From contig JAPPHA010000032.1 of the NCBI GenBank assembly GCA_028874915.1, positions 41,166 to 105,165 on the forward strand: a stretch of 64,000 nt of DNA, in the 5' to 3' direction. Of the stretch, positions 1 through 9,428 are shown in pieces. The translations under genes and the position numbers were made by a program. The notes under the pieces are model-generated. The model saw only the letters and a program-made list of their open reading frames with translations, did no database searches and was not told the DNA's origin. Numbering within the stretch: position 1 is the stretch's first letter; the number at the start of each line of letters is the position of its first letter. This DNA comes from Paracoccaceae bacterium (GTDB lineage: Bacteria > Pseudomonadota > Alphaproteobacteria > Rhodobacterales > Rhodobacteraceae).

Positions 1-1095
1 GAACCGACAAAGGTGGCAGAGGCCGACGCAGAGACGCCGGAACAGCTGGGAGACTGTCCGCATCCGGCACCAGTCTGCCGTGTCCGCCAAGCCATCTTCC
101 CGGTTTCCAGCTTCGATCCGATCGCCAGCGCGACCCGGATCGGGCCCACCTTGCTGGTCACCAACCGGCACGTCGTGGCTGACCGTCCGGACGCGGTCGT
201 GCATACGCCGGATGGGCCAAGGGGCGCACGAGTGATCCCCTCCGCCTATCCCGGAGATCTGGCGCTACTCGCTGTCGAGGGTCTGCCCGAAGACGGCCAT
301 ATTCCGGAACTCGACGGGAGAATCCGCGATGACAGCTCGTTCTACGCGGTCGGAGCCGATATCGCCCGGCAAGAGGTTCGCGTCTTCGATCCCGGCGGAC
401 TGATCGCGAGGCCGGCGGAAGGGGCGCGTCTCGGACGGCTCCATGTTCGAGCGCGCATGCAGCCCGGCGTCAGTGGAGGCGCACTTGTCAACGAAGCGGG
501 CGAGCTCGTGGGCATTGCCGTGGGCGGCGGCGAAGGTCGATACGAAGCGGTGCCACTTGACGGAATTCGAGCCCTCCTCGAACAGCGCACGGACGCTTCG
601 GCCGCGAACGTCACGCACCGTCTGGGAACTGCCCTGTCGGACTGTACCGCCAGAGTGGACACCTTTCGACCGCGAGAGGCCAGCGAGTCCGAACGCGAAT
701 CGCTGCTTGATTCCTGCTCCGCGACCCGCAACCCGGGCCAGTTTCTCGAAGCCGGGCGCGTTCTGGCGCAGGCGGGCGACTTTGAAGGAGCCATCGCCCT
801 GCACGGTCAGGCGGCGGCCCAGGTCCCGAACTCGATCAACGCGCGGGTCTCGCTCCTCGTGTCGCTTCAACTCGCCGGGCGTTTCGACGAAATGACGGGC
901 CATGCCCGCTGGTTAATGGGCATGGCACCGGCGGATCCGCAGGCCCTTCGGTTCGCCATCCAGTCCGGCGTGTGGGGGAACGACCCGGATCTTGCCGAAG
1001 AGGGTTATCGGGCGCTTCTCAAGGCAGACCCGCAACAGGCGGAGGCTGCACGCCGGTTTATCGACAATGATCCGCCCGCGCCCCAGCGCCGGTGA
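1..1095 (+). CDS. Trypsin-like serine protease with C-terminal TPR region (5' end cut by window)
   Basis: Chymotrypsin-fold (S1/HtrA-like) protease domain followed by a helical tetratricopeptide-like region. Counting from the GTG at 13, the triad is His53 (in TNRHVVAD), Asp82 (PGDLALL) and Ser154 (GVSGGAL). Residues about 240-350 look like two or three TPR units (AGRVLAQAGDFEGAIALH). The frame is open to base 1, there is no signal peptide and no convincing ribosome site before 13, so the true start probably lies upstream. It ends 3 bp before a convergent subtilase. The substrate is unknown; a periplasmic quality-control or processing role is inference. Confidence 0.85.
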   Translation, partial: EPTKVAEADAETPEQLGDCPHPAPVCRVRQAIFPVSSFDPIASATRIGPTLLVTNRHVVADRPDAVVHTPDGPRGARVIPSAYPGDLALLAVEGLPEDGHIPELDGRIRDDSSFYAVGADIARQEVRVFDPGGLIARPAEGARLGRLHVRARMQPGVSGGALVNEAGELVGIAVGGGEGRYEAVPLDGIRALLEQRTDASAANVTHRLGTALSDCTARVDTFRPREASESERESLLDSCSATRNPGQFLEAGRVLAQAGDFEGAIALHGQAAAQVPNSINARVSLLVSLQLAGRFDEMTGHARWLMGMAPADPQALRFAIQSGVWGNDPDLAEEGYRALLKADPQQAEAARRFIDNDPPAPQRR

Positions 1096-1098
1096 CGG

Positions 1099-2394
1099 TC
1101 AATCCGAGAGCGGATCGGGAATCCAACCGACCGAAACGACATCTTCACGCTCGAACGGAGACGGCGTCGCGCGCGCAAGGATCCGCGCCCGGAGTTCGGC
1201 AATTGTCAATTCCGGGGATCGTGCCAGTATTCGTGCCGCGAGGGCAGCCAGGCGCGGAACCGCGTAGCTGGATCCGGACGCGGTCCCCGAGGCCCCGCGA
1301 AAATCGACGATTCCCAGGTTTTCGGCGGGCAGCATGATGTCGACACTGATCGCCCCCCAGTTCGACCCCGAAGCGAGGCGCCCGAAACTGTCGGCCGAGG
1401 TCACGGTGATGATGTTCTCATTCGGAAAGGCGGCCGGAAAGACCGGATCCTCGTCGATGTCGCGACCGTCGTTTCCGGCGGAAACGATGGCCAGGATGTC
1501 GAGACCGCGGAGGGCCTTTTCGAACGCACGCCACTCCTCGGGGTCGCGGCTGCCGAGAGGGAGAGCGAGGATACGGGCCCCGGAGTTCACTGCCCGCGTG
1601 ACCAGTTCACCCATGCGACTCATGTCGGGACGGGGATAGCGATACGGGATCAGCCTGGCGTCGGGTGCTTCGGTCGCCAGCACCGATGCGACCGCCGTTC
1701 CGTGGCGGATGGGAAGAAAGGTCCCGCGCGAGACATCCCCGTCGTAGGGCCAGGGATCGAGGTCCCAGAAGTCGTAACCGAGCGGATTTCCCCCGCTGTC
1801 CCGCGCCAGCCGGTTCCGGAACAGCGGCAGATCATAGGCCAGTCCCGAGTCGACATGGGCGATCCGAACGCCGCCGTCGTCCTGCCCGTTCGGCCACGGG
1901 GCCTGCAGGGTCTCGGTCCACCGAAGCGTCGCGAGATCGCTGTCCAGCTGATCGAGGTATCGCCAGATCTCACCTTCCGCCCGGAGAGCACGACCGGACC
2001 GGATGGCGCACCCGCCATCGGCAATGGCCAGCCGTGACGGCCGCGTCCCGTCGCCGTCATGAACGGCGTAGGACACGCGGAATTGGCGAAGCCTGCCATT
2101 GAATTGACGCCGTTCAATGACGATTTCGTCTGCCCTCGGAAGCATAAGGCGAACGACGATACGCAGCGGATTGTCGCCGTCCGGATACCGGGTTTCTTCC
2201 AGCAACCAACTGCCCGGAATGGCATCCTGGGCCTCCAGGCCCGACAGCCCGGGCAGCGGGCAGATCCGATCGACGGCGAGACGCAGCCATTGCGCTTCAT
2301 CCTCGGGTTCGACCGAACGTGCATCCGGTGGCATCAAAGCCACCAGGCTGAACCCGAGGTGGAGTCCGAAGACCAACTTGGTCAGTCGCCGCAT
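1099..2394 (-). CDS. Subtilisin-like (S8) serine protease, secreted
   Basis: Subtilase with the full catalytic set, numbered from the ATG at 2394: Asp182 (AHVDSGL), His231 (RHGTAVAS), oxyanion Asn308 (SAGNDG) and nucleophile Ser376 (GSSYAVPR, a variant of GTSMAAP). The first 28 residues begin MRRLTK and continue into a hydrophobic stretch, as expected for a Sec signal. A GTG 24 bases further upstream is possible but would put extra residues before the signal. About 130 residues between the signal and the catalytic domain match no family I recognise. It is convergent with the trypsin-like protease, with a 3 bp gap. Confidence 0.85.
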   Translation of the reverse strand: MRRLTKLVFGLHLGFSLVALMPPDARSVEPEDEAQWLRLAVDRICPLPGLSGLEAQDAIPGSWLLEETRYPDGDNPLRIVVRLMLPRADEIVIERRQFNGRLRQFRVSYAVHDGDGTRPSRLAIADGGCAIRSGRALRAEGEIWRYLDQLDSDLATLRWTETLQAPWPNGQDDGGVRIAHVDSGLAYDLPLFRNRLARDSGGNPLGYDFWDLDPWPYDGDVSRGTFLPIRHGTAVASVLATEAPDARLIPYRYPRPDMSRMGELVTRAVNSGARILALPLGSRDPEEWRAFEKALRGLDILAIVSAGNDGRDIDEDPVFPAAFPNENIITVTSADSFGRLASGSNWGAISVDIMLPAENLGIVDFRGASGTASGSSYAVPRLAALAARILARSPELTIAELRARILARATPSPFEREDVVSVGWIPDPLSD

Positions 2395-2906
2395 GACAGC
2401 GTTTCTATCGCGGTACACGGCCTGACGGCCAGCCGTCTCCTCCGGCTCACGGCAGATCAGGATACAGGGGAAATTGAGACAGTGGGTGGCCAGGTGACGA
2501 GTGGCAAGGCTTTCCGTACGGATCTCGAATCAAACAAGGACAATCGAGAAGGGCGGTTGTGATGCCGGCACCGTTTCCGTGGCGACAAACGAACCGGCCC
2601 GCGCCGGGGGCAGAGACGGGAACCGCCCCCCGAGCCGCAGTGCCAGGGACCGGTGCCGTCAATGGAGGCAATTCGGACAGAGGCAATCGTTCGATCACGA
2701 ATCAACCCCCCGAAGACAGATCATCGGGTGATCAAACGCGAAGCGAACCCGGCAGTGGACTTCCTTTCGCTCCGCGGGCGATCCCGTCCGTGACGGAGTC
2801 GCCATGCCGTCAAGACCGTCTGTCACCCCGATTGACGACAACGGGCAGGCGGACTATTTGTTCGTATACAAACAAATTCGATTCCACCCACTCGGCTGGA
2901 GTCAGA
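2395..2906. other. Divergent intergenic region between subtilase and ferredoxin reductase
   Basis: About 510 bases with no credible gene. Open frames run through it but have no recognisable protein similarity or ribosome site. It must carry the promoters of both flanking genes, and it holds the AT-rich palindrome at 2856-2877, listed separately. Confidence 0.5.
2856..2877. promoter_or_regulatory. 22-bp near-perfect palindrome, candidate operator
   Basis: The left arm ATTTGTT and right arm AACAAAT flank a GTATAC core, with one mismatched pair in the whole 22 bp. It is strikingly AT-rich for this sequence and lies 30 bp before the probable start of the ferredoxin reductase. The core GT-AT-AC with T/A flanks resembles operators of FCD-type GntR regulators. 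That family assignment is inference; no regulator gene is adjacent. Confidence 0.5.
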
Positions 2907-3767
2907 ATGGACCGTCGGCCCGAGCTGCGGTTCCGCAATTCGATGGAGACCCCATTGGCAAGGGACGCAGTAGAGGCGACAGCCCAATTTCCGATTCCGC
3001 CCGGCGTCTTCGCCGAGACGGTCACCGAGGTCGTTCACTACACCGACCGGCTGTTCCGGTTCCGCATGACGCGACCGGCCAGTTTCCGATTCCGGTCGGG
3101 CGAGTTCGTGATGATCGGGCTGCCGAACGCCCTGAAACCCGTCTTTCGCGCCTACTCCATCACCAGCCCGTCCTGGGACGACGAACTCGAGTTCTTCTCG
3201 ATCAAGGTGCCGGGCGGCCCGCTCACCGAACATCTCAAGGCCATCCAGCCCGGCGACACGGTGCTGATGCGGCGGAAACCGACCGGGACTCTGGTCAATG
3301 ATGCCCTGCTTTCGGGCGAGCGGGTCTACATGTTCTCGACCGGTACCGGCATCGCACCCTTTGCCTCACTTGTCCGCGATCCCGAAACCTACGAGAAATT
3401 CGATCGCGTCATCTTGACGCACACCTGCCGGGATGTGGCTGAACTGAAGTTCGGCCTGGAACTCGTCGAAACGGTCCGGAACGATCCGCTCGTCGGGGAG
3501 TTCGCTGGCGACCGCCTCATTCATTACCCGACCGTCACACGTGAAGCCTTCGTGCGTACAGGCCGGATCACGGAACATCTGGAATCCGGCAAACTGTTCG
3601 AGTTCCTCGGCCTTCCGGTCCTGGCTCCCGAGACCGACCGCGCCATGATCTGCGGGTCCATGGCGATGCTCCGGGACACGAAACGCCTGGTCGAGGGATT
3701 CGGACTGACGGAAGGCGCCAACAGCGCCCCGTCAACCTATGTGGTTGAGCGGGCGTTCGTCGACTGA
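2907..3767 (+). CDS. fpr: Ferredoxin--NADP(+) reductase (bacterial subclass I)
   Basis: FAD enzyme that exchanges electrons between NADP(H) and ferredoxin or flavodoxin in the cytoplasm, often linked to oxidative-stress defence. The FAD-binding RAYS motif is at residues 81-84 and the NADP-site GTGIAPF at 146-152. The C-terminus VVERAFVD is the tail typical of the Rhodobacter capsulatus type. The ATG at 2907 has GGAG five bases upstream. The next ATG, at 2943, would give 274 residues, closer to the usual family length, and is a real alternative. The AT-rich palindrome lies just upstream and is likely its operator. Confidence 0.92.
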   Translation: MDRRPELRFRNSMETPLARDAVEATAQFPIPPGVFAETVTEVVHYTDRLFRFRMTRPASFRFRSGEFVMIGLPNALKPVFRAYSITSPSWDDELEFFSIKVPGGPLTEHLKAIQPGDTVLMRRKPTGTLVNDALLSGERVYMFSTGTGIAPFASLVRDPETYEKFDRVILTHTCRDVAELKFGLELVETVRNDPLVGEFAGDRLIHYPTVTREAFVRTGRITEHLESGKLFEFLGLPVLAPETDRAMICGSMAMLRDTKRLVEGFGLTEGANSAPSTYVVERAFVD

Positions 3768-3848
3768 CCGGAACCGGCTCCGGCCGATTCACTGTCGGGG
3801 CAAGGCCAGGCGCAAAGACGCCGGCGACCCCTTTCGCACGACTTCCCG

Positions 3849-4544
3849 TCAGACCCCCACGTATCGCGCCAGTCGTTCCTGATCATCCGCGAGTTCCACC
3901 GCCGGCAGCGTCTCGCGATTCCGCCCGTCCTCGATGAAGGCGACGTTGTCCGCCAGTGACAGCACCGCATCAACACGCTGCTCCACCAGCACGATGGCGA
4001 CATTCCGGCGCTTCATCCGGGCCACCATATCCTGGATCAGCGCGATCATGGACGGCTGCAGCCCCTCGGTCGGCTCGTCGAGAAGCAGAATCTTCGGTTG
4101 GATGCAGAGAGCCCGGGCGAATGCCAGCATTTGCTGTTCTCCGCCGGAAAGCGTTGACGCCTGCTGACGCAACCGCTCCTGCAACCTGGGGAAGAGTCCG
4201 AGAACCGTCTCTCTCACCTCCCGCCCGGAACCGCCGGCCATCAACCCGATTTCCAAGTTCTCGGCAACGCTCAGTTCGGAGAACAGGCGACGTCCCTGAG
4301 GAATGTAGCCGATGCCGAGACGGGGTATCCGGTCCGCCGGCAGGCGGCTGATGTCCACTCCGTCGAGGATGATCTGACCTGAACGAAGCGGCAGATGATT
4401 CATGATCGCCTTCAGCGTCGTGGTCTTGCCGGCACCGTTGCGCCCGAGAAGACAAAGGATCTCGCCAGGACCGACGGCGAGCGACAGGCCGAACAGTGCC
4501 TGGACCTGACCATAGGCCACTTCGATCCTGCGGACCTCAAGCAT
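3849..4544 (-). CDS. livF: Branched-chain amino acid ABC transporter ATP-binding protein LivF
   Basis: Second ATPase of a HAAT-family importer, 231 residues. Walker A is GRNGAGKTT, the ABC signature is LSGGEQQ and Walker B is ILLLDEP; the following TEGLQPSMI is typical of LivF rather than LivG. It is the last gene of the five-gene operon, three bases after livG, and is convergent with fpr. Substrates of this family include branched-chain amino acids, amides and urea; the sequence does not decide between them. Confidence 0.95.
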   Translation of the reverse strand: MLEVRRIEVAYGQVQALFGLSLAVGPGEILCLLGRNGAGKTTTLKAIMNHLPLRSGQIILDGVDISRLPADRIPRLGIGYIPQGRRLFSELSVAENLEIGLMAGGSGREVRETVLGLFPRLQERLRQQASTLSGGEQQMLAFARALCIQPKILLLDEPTEGLQPSMIALIQDMVARMKRRNVAIVLVEQRVDAVLSLADNVAFIEDGRNRETLPAVELADDQERLARYVGV

Positions 4545-4547
4545 CGC

Positions 4548-5276
4548 TCAGGGGGACCCGCTGCCGAGATAGGCCCGCTGCACGGAGGCGTCGGCCCGGA
4601 TCTCGGCCGGTGTTCCCTCCGCGAGTCGCCGACCCCCATCGAGGACGGTAATGTACTCTGCAGTCTCCATGACCACCCGCATGTTGTGCTCGATCAGGAG
4701 AATCGTGGTCTCACCTCCGAGGGTACGGATCAGGGCCTTGAAGGTCTCGACTTCGCTTTCCGCCAGCCCCTGCGTCGGCTCATCAAGGATGAACAATCGC
4801 GGCGTCTGGCCGAGACCCATGGCGATCTCAAGAAGCCGTTGGTGCCCGTAACTGAGTTCACCCGCCGTCTGGTAGGCCCGGCCGGCAAGCCCGACCCGGT
4901 CCAGGACCGCCGCCACACGCTGGTCGACCGCAGCCGGATGGGGCTGGGCCAATGCCCGGCGGACGGCCAGTGCCACGTTTTCATGAAGTGACAGGCGGGC
5001 AAAAATCGATGTGATCTGGAAACTGTAGGCCATTCCGAGCCCGATCCGGCGATGCGCCGCGAGGTCCGTGATGTCCCGTCCGGCAAACCTCACATCCCCC
5101 CTGGAAGCCGGAATCCGACCGCAGATCATGCCGACGAAGGTCGACTTGCCGGCACCGTTGGGACCGATCAACGCCCGGATCTGCCCTTCCGGCAGGTCGA
5201 AATCCACGTCCCGGACCGCCTCAAGGCCGCCAAAGCTTTTCGACAGGCCGCGGGTCGAAAGGAGCGGTGCGGTCAT
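4548..5276 (-). CDS. livG: Branched-chain amino acid ABC transporter ATP-binding protein LivG
   Basis: 242-residue ABC ATPase with Walker [10 protein letters not shown] and Walker [12 protein letters not shown]. The signature is the unusual [10 protein letters not shown] in place of LSGGQ, a form common in LivG and UrtD-like proteins. The ATG at 5276 overlaps the stop of livM by four bases (ATGA), indicating translational coupling. The open frame continues far upstream, but only this start gives the normal N-terminus ([16 protein letters not shown]). Confidence 0.95.
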   Translation of the reverse strand: MTAPLLSTRGLSKSFGGLEAVRDVDFDLPEGQIRALIGPNGAGKSTFVGMICGRIPASRGDVRFAGRDITDLAAHRRIGLGMAYSFQITSIFARLSLHENVALAVRRALAQPHPAAVDQRVAAVLDRVGLAGRAYQTAGELSYGHQRLLEIAMGLGQTPRLFILDEPTQGLAESEVETFKALIRTLGGETTILLIEHNMRVVMETAEYITVLDGGRRLAEGTPAEIRADASVQRAYLGSGSP

Positions 5277-6262
5277 GGCAACCAGGACATCAACCGCCGC
5301 CGAAGCTCCCCCGCAAGTCCCTGTGGTGCGAAAATGGTTAGGAGCACCAGCGCCAGGCCCGCGATCAGCATGTAGGCGGATGTCACACCGCTGGCGAGAT
5401 CGATCAGGTAGAACATGAACACCGTGCCGATGAAGGGGCCGATGGTCGTCCCGGCACCGCCGAGGAGCACCCAGAGAAGCGGAAGGATCGAGTACTGGAC
5501 CGACGCGAATGTGGCGCCGGCATAACCGAAGAGCAGGGCGTAGGCGGCACCGGCTGCGCCCGACATGGTTCCGGATATGATAACCGCCCCGAGCTTGTGG
5601 GCGAGGACATCGTAACCGAGAAGCCGTGCGCGCTCCTCGTTTTCGCGGATGGCGACGAGGCAGCGTCCAAAGGGTGTCTGGACAAGCCAGGCTATGAGCA
5701 AAAGGCAGACACCAAACAGGGTCAACGCCGCAAAATACCGGTTCGAAGGGTCGGTCAGGTCGATTCCGGCGACCTGTCGGGCGGCCTGCTGGATCACGAA
5801 ACCTTCGTCGCCACGCGTGTACTCGCCGAACAGCAGGACTGTCAGAAACCCGGCCTGGGCGAACATCAGCGTGACGATCATGAAGGCGACGCCGCTGGTC
5901 CGGAGCGCCAGGAAACCGATCACGGCGGAAACCACGAGCGCCGTGGCCAGGCCGCCGAGGAAGGCCGGCGCCGGCGTCGCACCAAGGAGATGCATCGGCA
6001 GGCCGAGCCCGTACATTCCGGCGGCGAAGAACAGCGCATGGCCGAGGCTCAGGAGCCCGGTGTAACCGAACAGGATGTTGTAACCCATGGCGTAGACGGC
6101 GAGCACCATGATCCGGGCGAGGTTTCCGTTGTGGTATTCGGGCAGGATGAAATGGATGACGATCAGCCCGAGGATGATGCCGGCGTGAAGCAAGGGCGAC
6201 CGGAATCGCGGCGTACGACCGACGGCTGGCCAATGGGGACTCTCGCCGGCCGGCGGGCTCAT
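5273..6262 (-). CDS. livM: Branched-chain amino acid ABC transporter permease LivM
   Basis: Inner-membrane permease of 329 residues with about eight to ten hydrophobic segments. It has the LivM hallmarks [16 protein letters not shown] near residue 65 and [13 protein letters not shown] near 230, the cytoplasmic loop that contacts the ATPases. It overlaps livH by four bases upstream and livG by four downstream. Confidence 0.95.
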   Translation of the reverse strand: MSPPAGESPHWPAVGRTPRFRSPLLHAGIILGLIVIHFILPEYHNGNLARIMVLAVYAMGYNILFGYTGLLSLGHALFFAAGMYGLGLPMHLLGATPAPAFLGGLATALVVSAVIGFLALRTSGVAFMIVTLMFAQAGFLTVLLFGEYTRGDEGFVIQQAARQVAGIDLTDPSNRYFAALTLFGVCLLLIAWLVQTPFGRCLVAIRENEERARLLGYDVLAHKLGAVIISGTMSGAAGAAYALLFGYAGATFASVQYSILPLLWVLLGGAGTTIGPFIGTVFMFYLIDLASGVTSAYMLIAGLALVLLTIFAPQGLAGELRRRLMSWLP

Positions 6263-7185
6263 GTCTTCCGGCGCCCGAACAGGCCCTCCGGCCGGAATAC
6301 CAAGACAAAGGCCACCAGCAGTGTGGCGAGGATCTTGGCCAGCGTTGGCGAAAAGAACACCGATATGATCCCGTCGCTCAACCCGATCAAAACGGCCGCG
6401 ACGAGGGTACCGGGCAGGCTGCCAAGACCTCCGATGATCACCGCGATGAAGGACAGGAGGAGCGGGTCGCCGCCCATAAGGTAATGCGCCTGCTGGACAG
6501 GGACGATGAGCACGGCGCCGAGTGCAGCCAGGCCGGCGCCGAGGCCAAACACGACGGCGTAGACCCTGGTGACCGGGATCCCGAAGGCCATGGCCATCTC
6601 ACTGTCAAGCTGGGTGGCGCGCATGATCAGACCGAGGCGGGTCCGTTTCATCACCAGCCAAAGAGCCGTCAGGATCACGACGGCTGCCACAATGACGGCC
6701 AGTTTGTAACTGGTGGTACCAAGCCCCCAGGGCCAGACCAGCGACAGTCCTCCGTCGCCGAATTCGACCCACGGAATGGCCAGGCGGCGGTTGAACGGTG
6801 GCTCCACGGGCCTGGCATCCGGCCCGAAGGTCATCAGCGTCGCCTGCTGGATAATATAGAGGAGTCCGATGGTCGCGACGATCGTGCGCTCGGGATCATA
6901 GGTGATCCGGCGGAGCACAAGCCAGTCGGTGGCGGCGGCGATGACCCCGACTGTGGCAGGCGCGACGAGGATGGCGACCACAAAGCCGACCGCCGGATGA
7001 CCACCGACGGCGGTCGCCACCCACCAGGCGATGATCGCCCCCAGCATGAAGAACTCGCCATGGGCGACATTGACGATTCGCATGATGCCGAAGACGATGC
7101 TGAGGCCGACGGCCGTCAGGGAAATGACGGCCGCCGTGATGGCGCCCTCAAGCGTGGCAAGGATCAGATGAGGGCCGAAGTCCAC
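6259..7185 (-). CDS. livH: Branched-chain amino acid ABC transporter permease LivH
   Basis: Permease of 308 residues. The N-terminal VGLSIVFGIMRIVNVAHGEF segment and the VIIGGLGSLPGTLVAAVLIG segment near the C-terminus are the diagnostic LivH features. The start is GTG at 7185 with only a weak purine-rich site upstream. It lies 78 bp after the receptor gene and overlaps livM by four bases. Confidence 0.94.
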   Translation of the reverse strand: MDFGPHLILATLEGAITAAVISLTAVGLSIVFGIMRIVNVAHGEFFMLGAIIAWWVATAVGGHPAVGFVVAILVAPATVGVIAAATDWLVLRRITYDPERTIVATIGLLYIIQQATLMTFGPDARPVEPPFNRRLAIPWVEFGDGGLSLVWPWGLGTTSYKLAVIVAAVVILTALWLVMKRTRLGLIMRATQLDSEMAMAFGIPVTRVYAVVFGLGAGLAALGAVLIVPVQQAHYLMGGDPLLLSFIAVIIGGLGSLPGTLVAAVLIGLSDGIISVFFSPTLAKILATLLVAFVLVFRPEGLFGRRKT

Positions 7186-7263
7186 CGGGATTCAGCCCCC
7201 GGACCCGCCGAACCGCTTGCCGCGACCGGGCCTCGCGTTGCCGTCCTCCGGCATCGGAGCGGA

Positions 7264-8559
7264 TCAGAAGGCCTGGGCCGTGTAGTCGGTCTCATCCTCG
7301 TAGAGCGTGTCCTCGATCGATGTCGTGTGCACCACATCAAGCCGCCCTTCGTTCACCCGCGAGATGTACTGGTGGCCGAACACCTGGTGGGTACGCCCGT
7401 TGAACACTTTGGCGCCCTGTGGGTGATCCAGCGAATGCGGGAGATCGGTCATGGCCTCCACCGCCTCGATCAGCGCCGCCCGGTCGTCGGGACCGGCGTA
7501 ACCGGAGGCTTCCATTCCAGCCTTGACGATGTTCAGCGTTTCCCAGCAGCCGAACATGTGAGCGTAGGTGGAAACGTCCTTCGAATCAGACAGGGCGGCA
7601 CCGTTGTCGTCGACACCGACGGCTGCCCGGTAGGCCTTGTCGTACTCGGTCTGGTCAGCCTGGGCATAGCGGGGGTACCCTTCCCAGAAGTAACTGCCTT
7701 CGAGGAATTCGAGACCCGGGCTGGTGATGTCGACCGCTTCGAGGCTGTCGATGAAACCGAATATCTCCGGGCTGCTGGGACCGAAGAACTCGCCAAGTTC
7801 CTTGACAAAGGTCAGCACCGCAGGACCGACCATGACGTGGTAGACCACCTCGGTATCCTGCGGGATTCTCGGAAAGTACTTTGTGAAGGCCGTCTCGGTT
7901 GGCGGAATTGCGATCTTCTCCACGACAGTCCCGCCCTGGCGTTCGATCGACGCCGAGAAATAGTCCCTGTGATCATGGCCGAACGCGAAATCCGGGAAGA
8001 TCATCGTCACTTTCTTCCCGAGGTTTTCGGCGACATAGGGCCCCATCGCTTCCACCTGGCTTTTCACGTCGGTGATCCCGGGTTGCAGCGTGTAGCGATT
8101 GAGTATGCCGCTCGCGACATGATGGCCCTCGGACACCACGAAATACGGTATCTTCAGTTCGCCCGCACGCGGTGCCGAGCCGATCACCACATGGCTGAAC
8201 AGGGTTCCAAAGGCGATGTCACAATTGTGCTGGGTCGCGAACTTCTCCACGACTTCAGCTCCCCGCTTGGGATCGGTGCCGTCGTCCTCGGCAATGATCT
8301 CCACAGGCCGTCCGTTTATTCCGCCGGCGTCGTTGATTCGCCGGGCCGCGGCCTCGGTGGTCCGGTCGTACCAGCGGCCGTAGGCGGCACCGATGCCCGT
8401 CCGGTGGACCTGGAATCCGATGCGGATCGGTTCGGAGCTCTGGGCCTGGGCAAAACGGGCAGCCAAGGGGAGCGATCCGACCGCGGCCAGCGTTCCTATC
8501 GCCCGTCTGCGGGTCATTGTCCCCGGGAGATGTCCGGTCCTCGATCTGTTGTCCAGCAT
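7264..8559 (-). CDS. ABC transporter substrate-binding protein (LivK/amide type, Tat signal)
   Basis: Periplasmic receptor of the type I (Peripla_BP_6) family, 431 residues, first gene of the importer operon. The ATG at 8559 has AAGGAG eight bases upstream, which excludes the longer open frame. Residues 16-40 carry a twin-arginine signal (TRRRAIG, hydrophobic stretch, AQAQ cleavage region), so it is probably exported folded. The mature part begins IRIGFQVHRTGIGAAYG. The ligand is uncertain: sequences of this kind are split among amino acids, amides and short carboxylates. Confidence 0.9.
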   Translation of the reverse strand: MLDNRSRTGHLPGTMTRRRAIGTLAAVGSLPLAARFAQAQSSEPIRIGFQVHRTGIGAAYGRWYDRTTEAAARRINDAGGINGRPVEIIAEDDGTDPKRGAEVVEKFATQHNCDIAFGTLFSHVVIGSAPRAGELKIPYFVVSEGHHVASGILNRYTLQPGITDVKSQVEAMGPYVAENLGKKVTMIFPDFAFGHDHRDYFSASIERQGGTVVEKIAIPPTETAFTKYFPRIPQDTEVVYHVMVGPAVLTFVKELGEFFGPSSPEIFGFIDSLEAVDITSPGLEFLEGSYFWEGYPRYAQADQTEYDKAYRAAVGVDDNGAALSDSKDVSTYAHMFGCWETLNIVKAGMEASGYAGPDDRAALIEAVEAMTDLPHSLDHPQGAKVFNGRTHQVFGHQYISRVNEGRLDVVHTTSIEDTLYEDETDYTAQAF

Positions 8560-8893
8560 TGGAGTTCTCCTTTTTGTCTCGACTCGGCGAATGCCAACTC
8601 CGCGGAGCCGGAACCTCTTCCGGGTCCAGGCATTCGCAACGGATATTGTTGGCAGCCCGAGGATTTGTCCAGTTTCCTTTGTTCGATCCGGACATGAAGC
8701 CGTGTACCACCCGGGCCGGTTTCCGTTGGACCGCGACCGCAAGGCTGATAGGGGACGGAGCGGACAGATTCGCCCTCGCCCAATCGGGCACAACGGAAAC
8801 CGGTGCGAAGCCCCGGATTCGGACTGTCACCGCAATGATTGCGGATCGGACGCCGGGCCCGGGAAGCCAAACTGCCTTAGTGGAGACGCCCAG
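8560..8893. promoter_or_regulatory. Divergent promoter region between receptor gene and GyrI-like gene
   Basis: About 330 bases with no credible gene. On the minus strand, TGGACA and CAATAT about 17 bp apart, near 8645-8680, are a weak sigma70-like candidate for the transporter operon. No clear operator is visible. Confidence 0.3.
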
Positions 8894-9367
8894 ATGGACG
8901 TAACGATACGGACCCTCGACAACATACCGGCGGCGAGCATTCGTCACCAGGGACCCTACAACCAAGTCGGGCCCTGTTTTGAACGCCTCGTCGGTTGGGC
9001 CCTGTCGACCGGGGCCCCGATTGGTCGGGCCTTCATGATGAGTTGGGACAATCCGGAATTCGTCGCCCCGGAGAATCTGCGTTCCGACGCCTGCATCGAG
9101 TTCGAGACCGACGCCACGCCACCGGACGGCATCAGTCTCGAGACGATCGACGCGGCCGGGTCATACGCAGTCTACGTTCATAGCGGCCCCTATGCCGGGC
9201 TGCCGGCCGCCTATCAAAAGCTTTTTGCCGAATGGCTGCCGGCCAGTGGTGAGCACCTCGCCGAGCGCGCCTGCATCGAATTCTACCTCAACTCGCCGAT
9301 GGATACGCCACCCGAAGACCTGGTGACTGAAATCTGGCTGCCGCTCGCGGAACCGGAAATCGACTGA
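8894..9367 (+). CDS. GyrI-like/SbmC effector-binding domain protein
   Basis: 157-residue single-domain protein of the GyrI-like small-molecule-binding superfamily, the same fold as the effector domain of AraC-type regulators such as Rob. It has the two-fold repeated pattern of the family: IPAASIRHQGPYNQVG at residues 11-26 and GSYAVYVHSGPYAGLP around 88-103. There is no DNA-binding domain, so it is a stand-alone ligand binder. E. coli SbmC inhibits gyrase; whether this one does is unknown. It is transcribed alone, divergent from the importer operon. Confidence 0.85.
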   Translation: MDVTIRTLDNIPAASIRHQGPYNQVGPCFERLVGWALSTGAPIGRAFMMSWDNPEFVAPENLRSDACIEFETDATPPDGISLETIDAAGSYAVYVHSGPYAGLPAAYQKLFAEWLPASGEHLAERACIEFYLNSPMDTPPEDLVTEIWLPLAEPEID

Positions 9368-9428
9368 TTCCCGACGCCGGTACCGCCACGGCGCCGGACC
9401 GGCCGGCGGAAACAGGGGCAAGGGTCCG

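Noticed and set aside
6484..8697. A plus-strand open frame of over 700 codons opposite livH and the receptor gene.
   Set aside because: Composition is rich in His, Asp, Gly and Arg with no domain, and it runs exactly antisense to well-recognised transporter genes.
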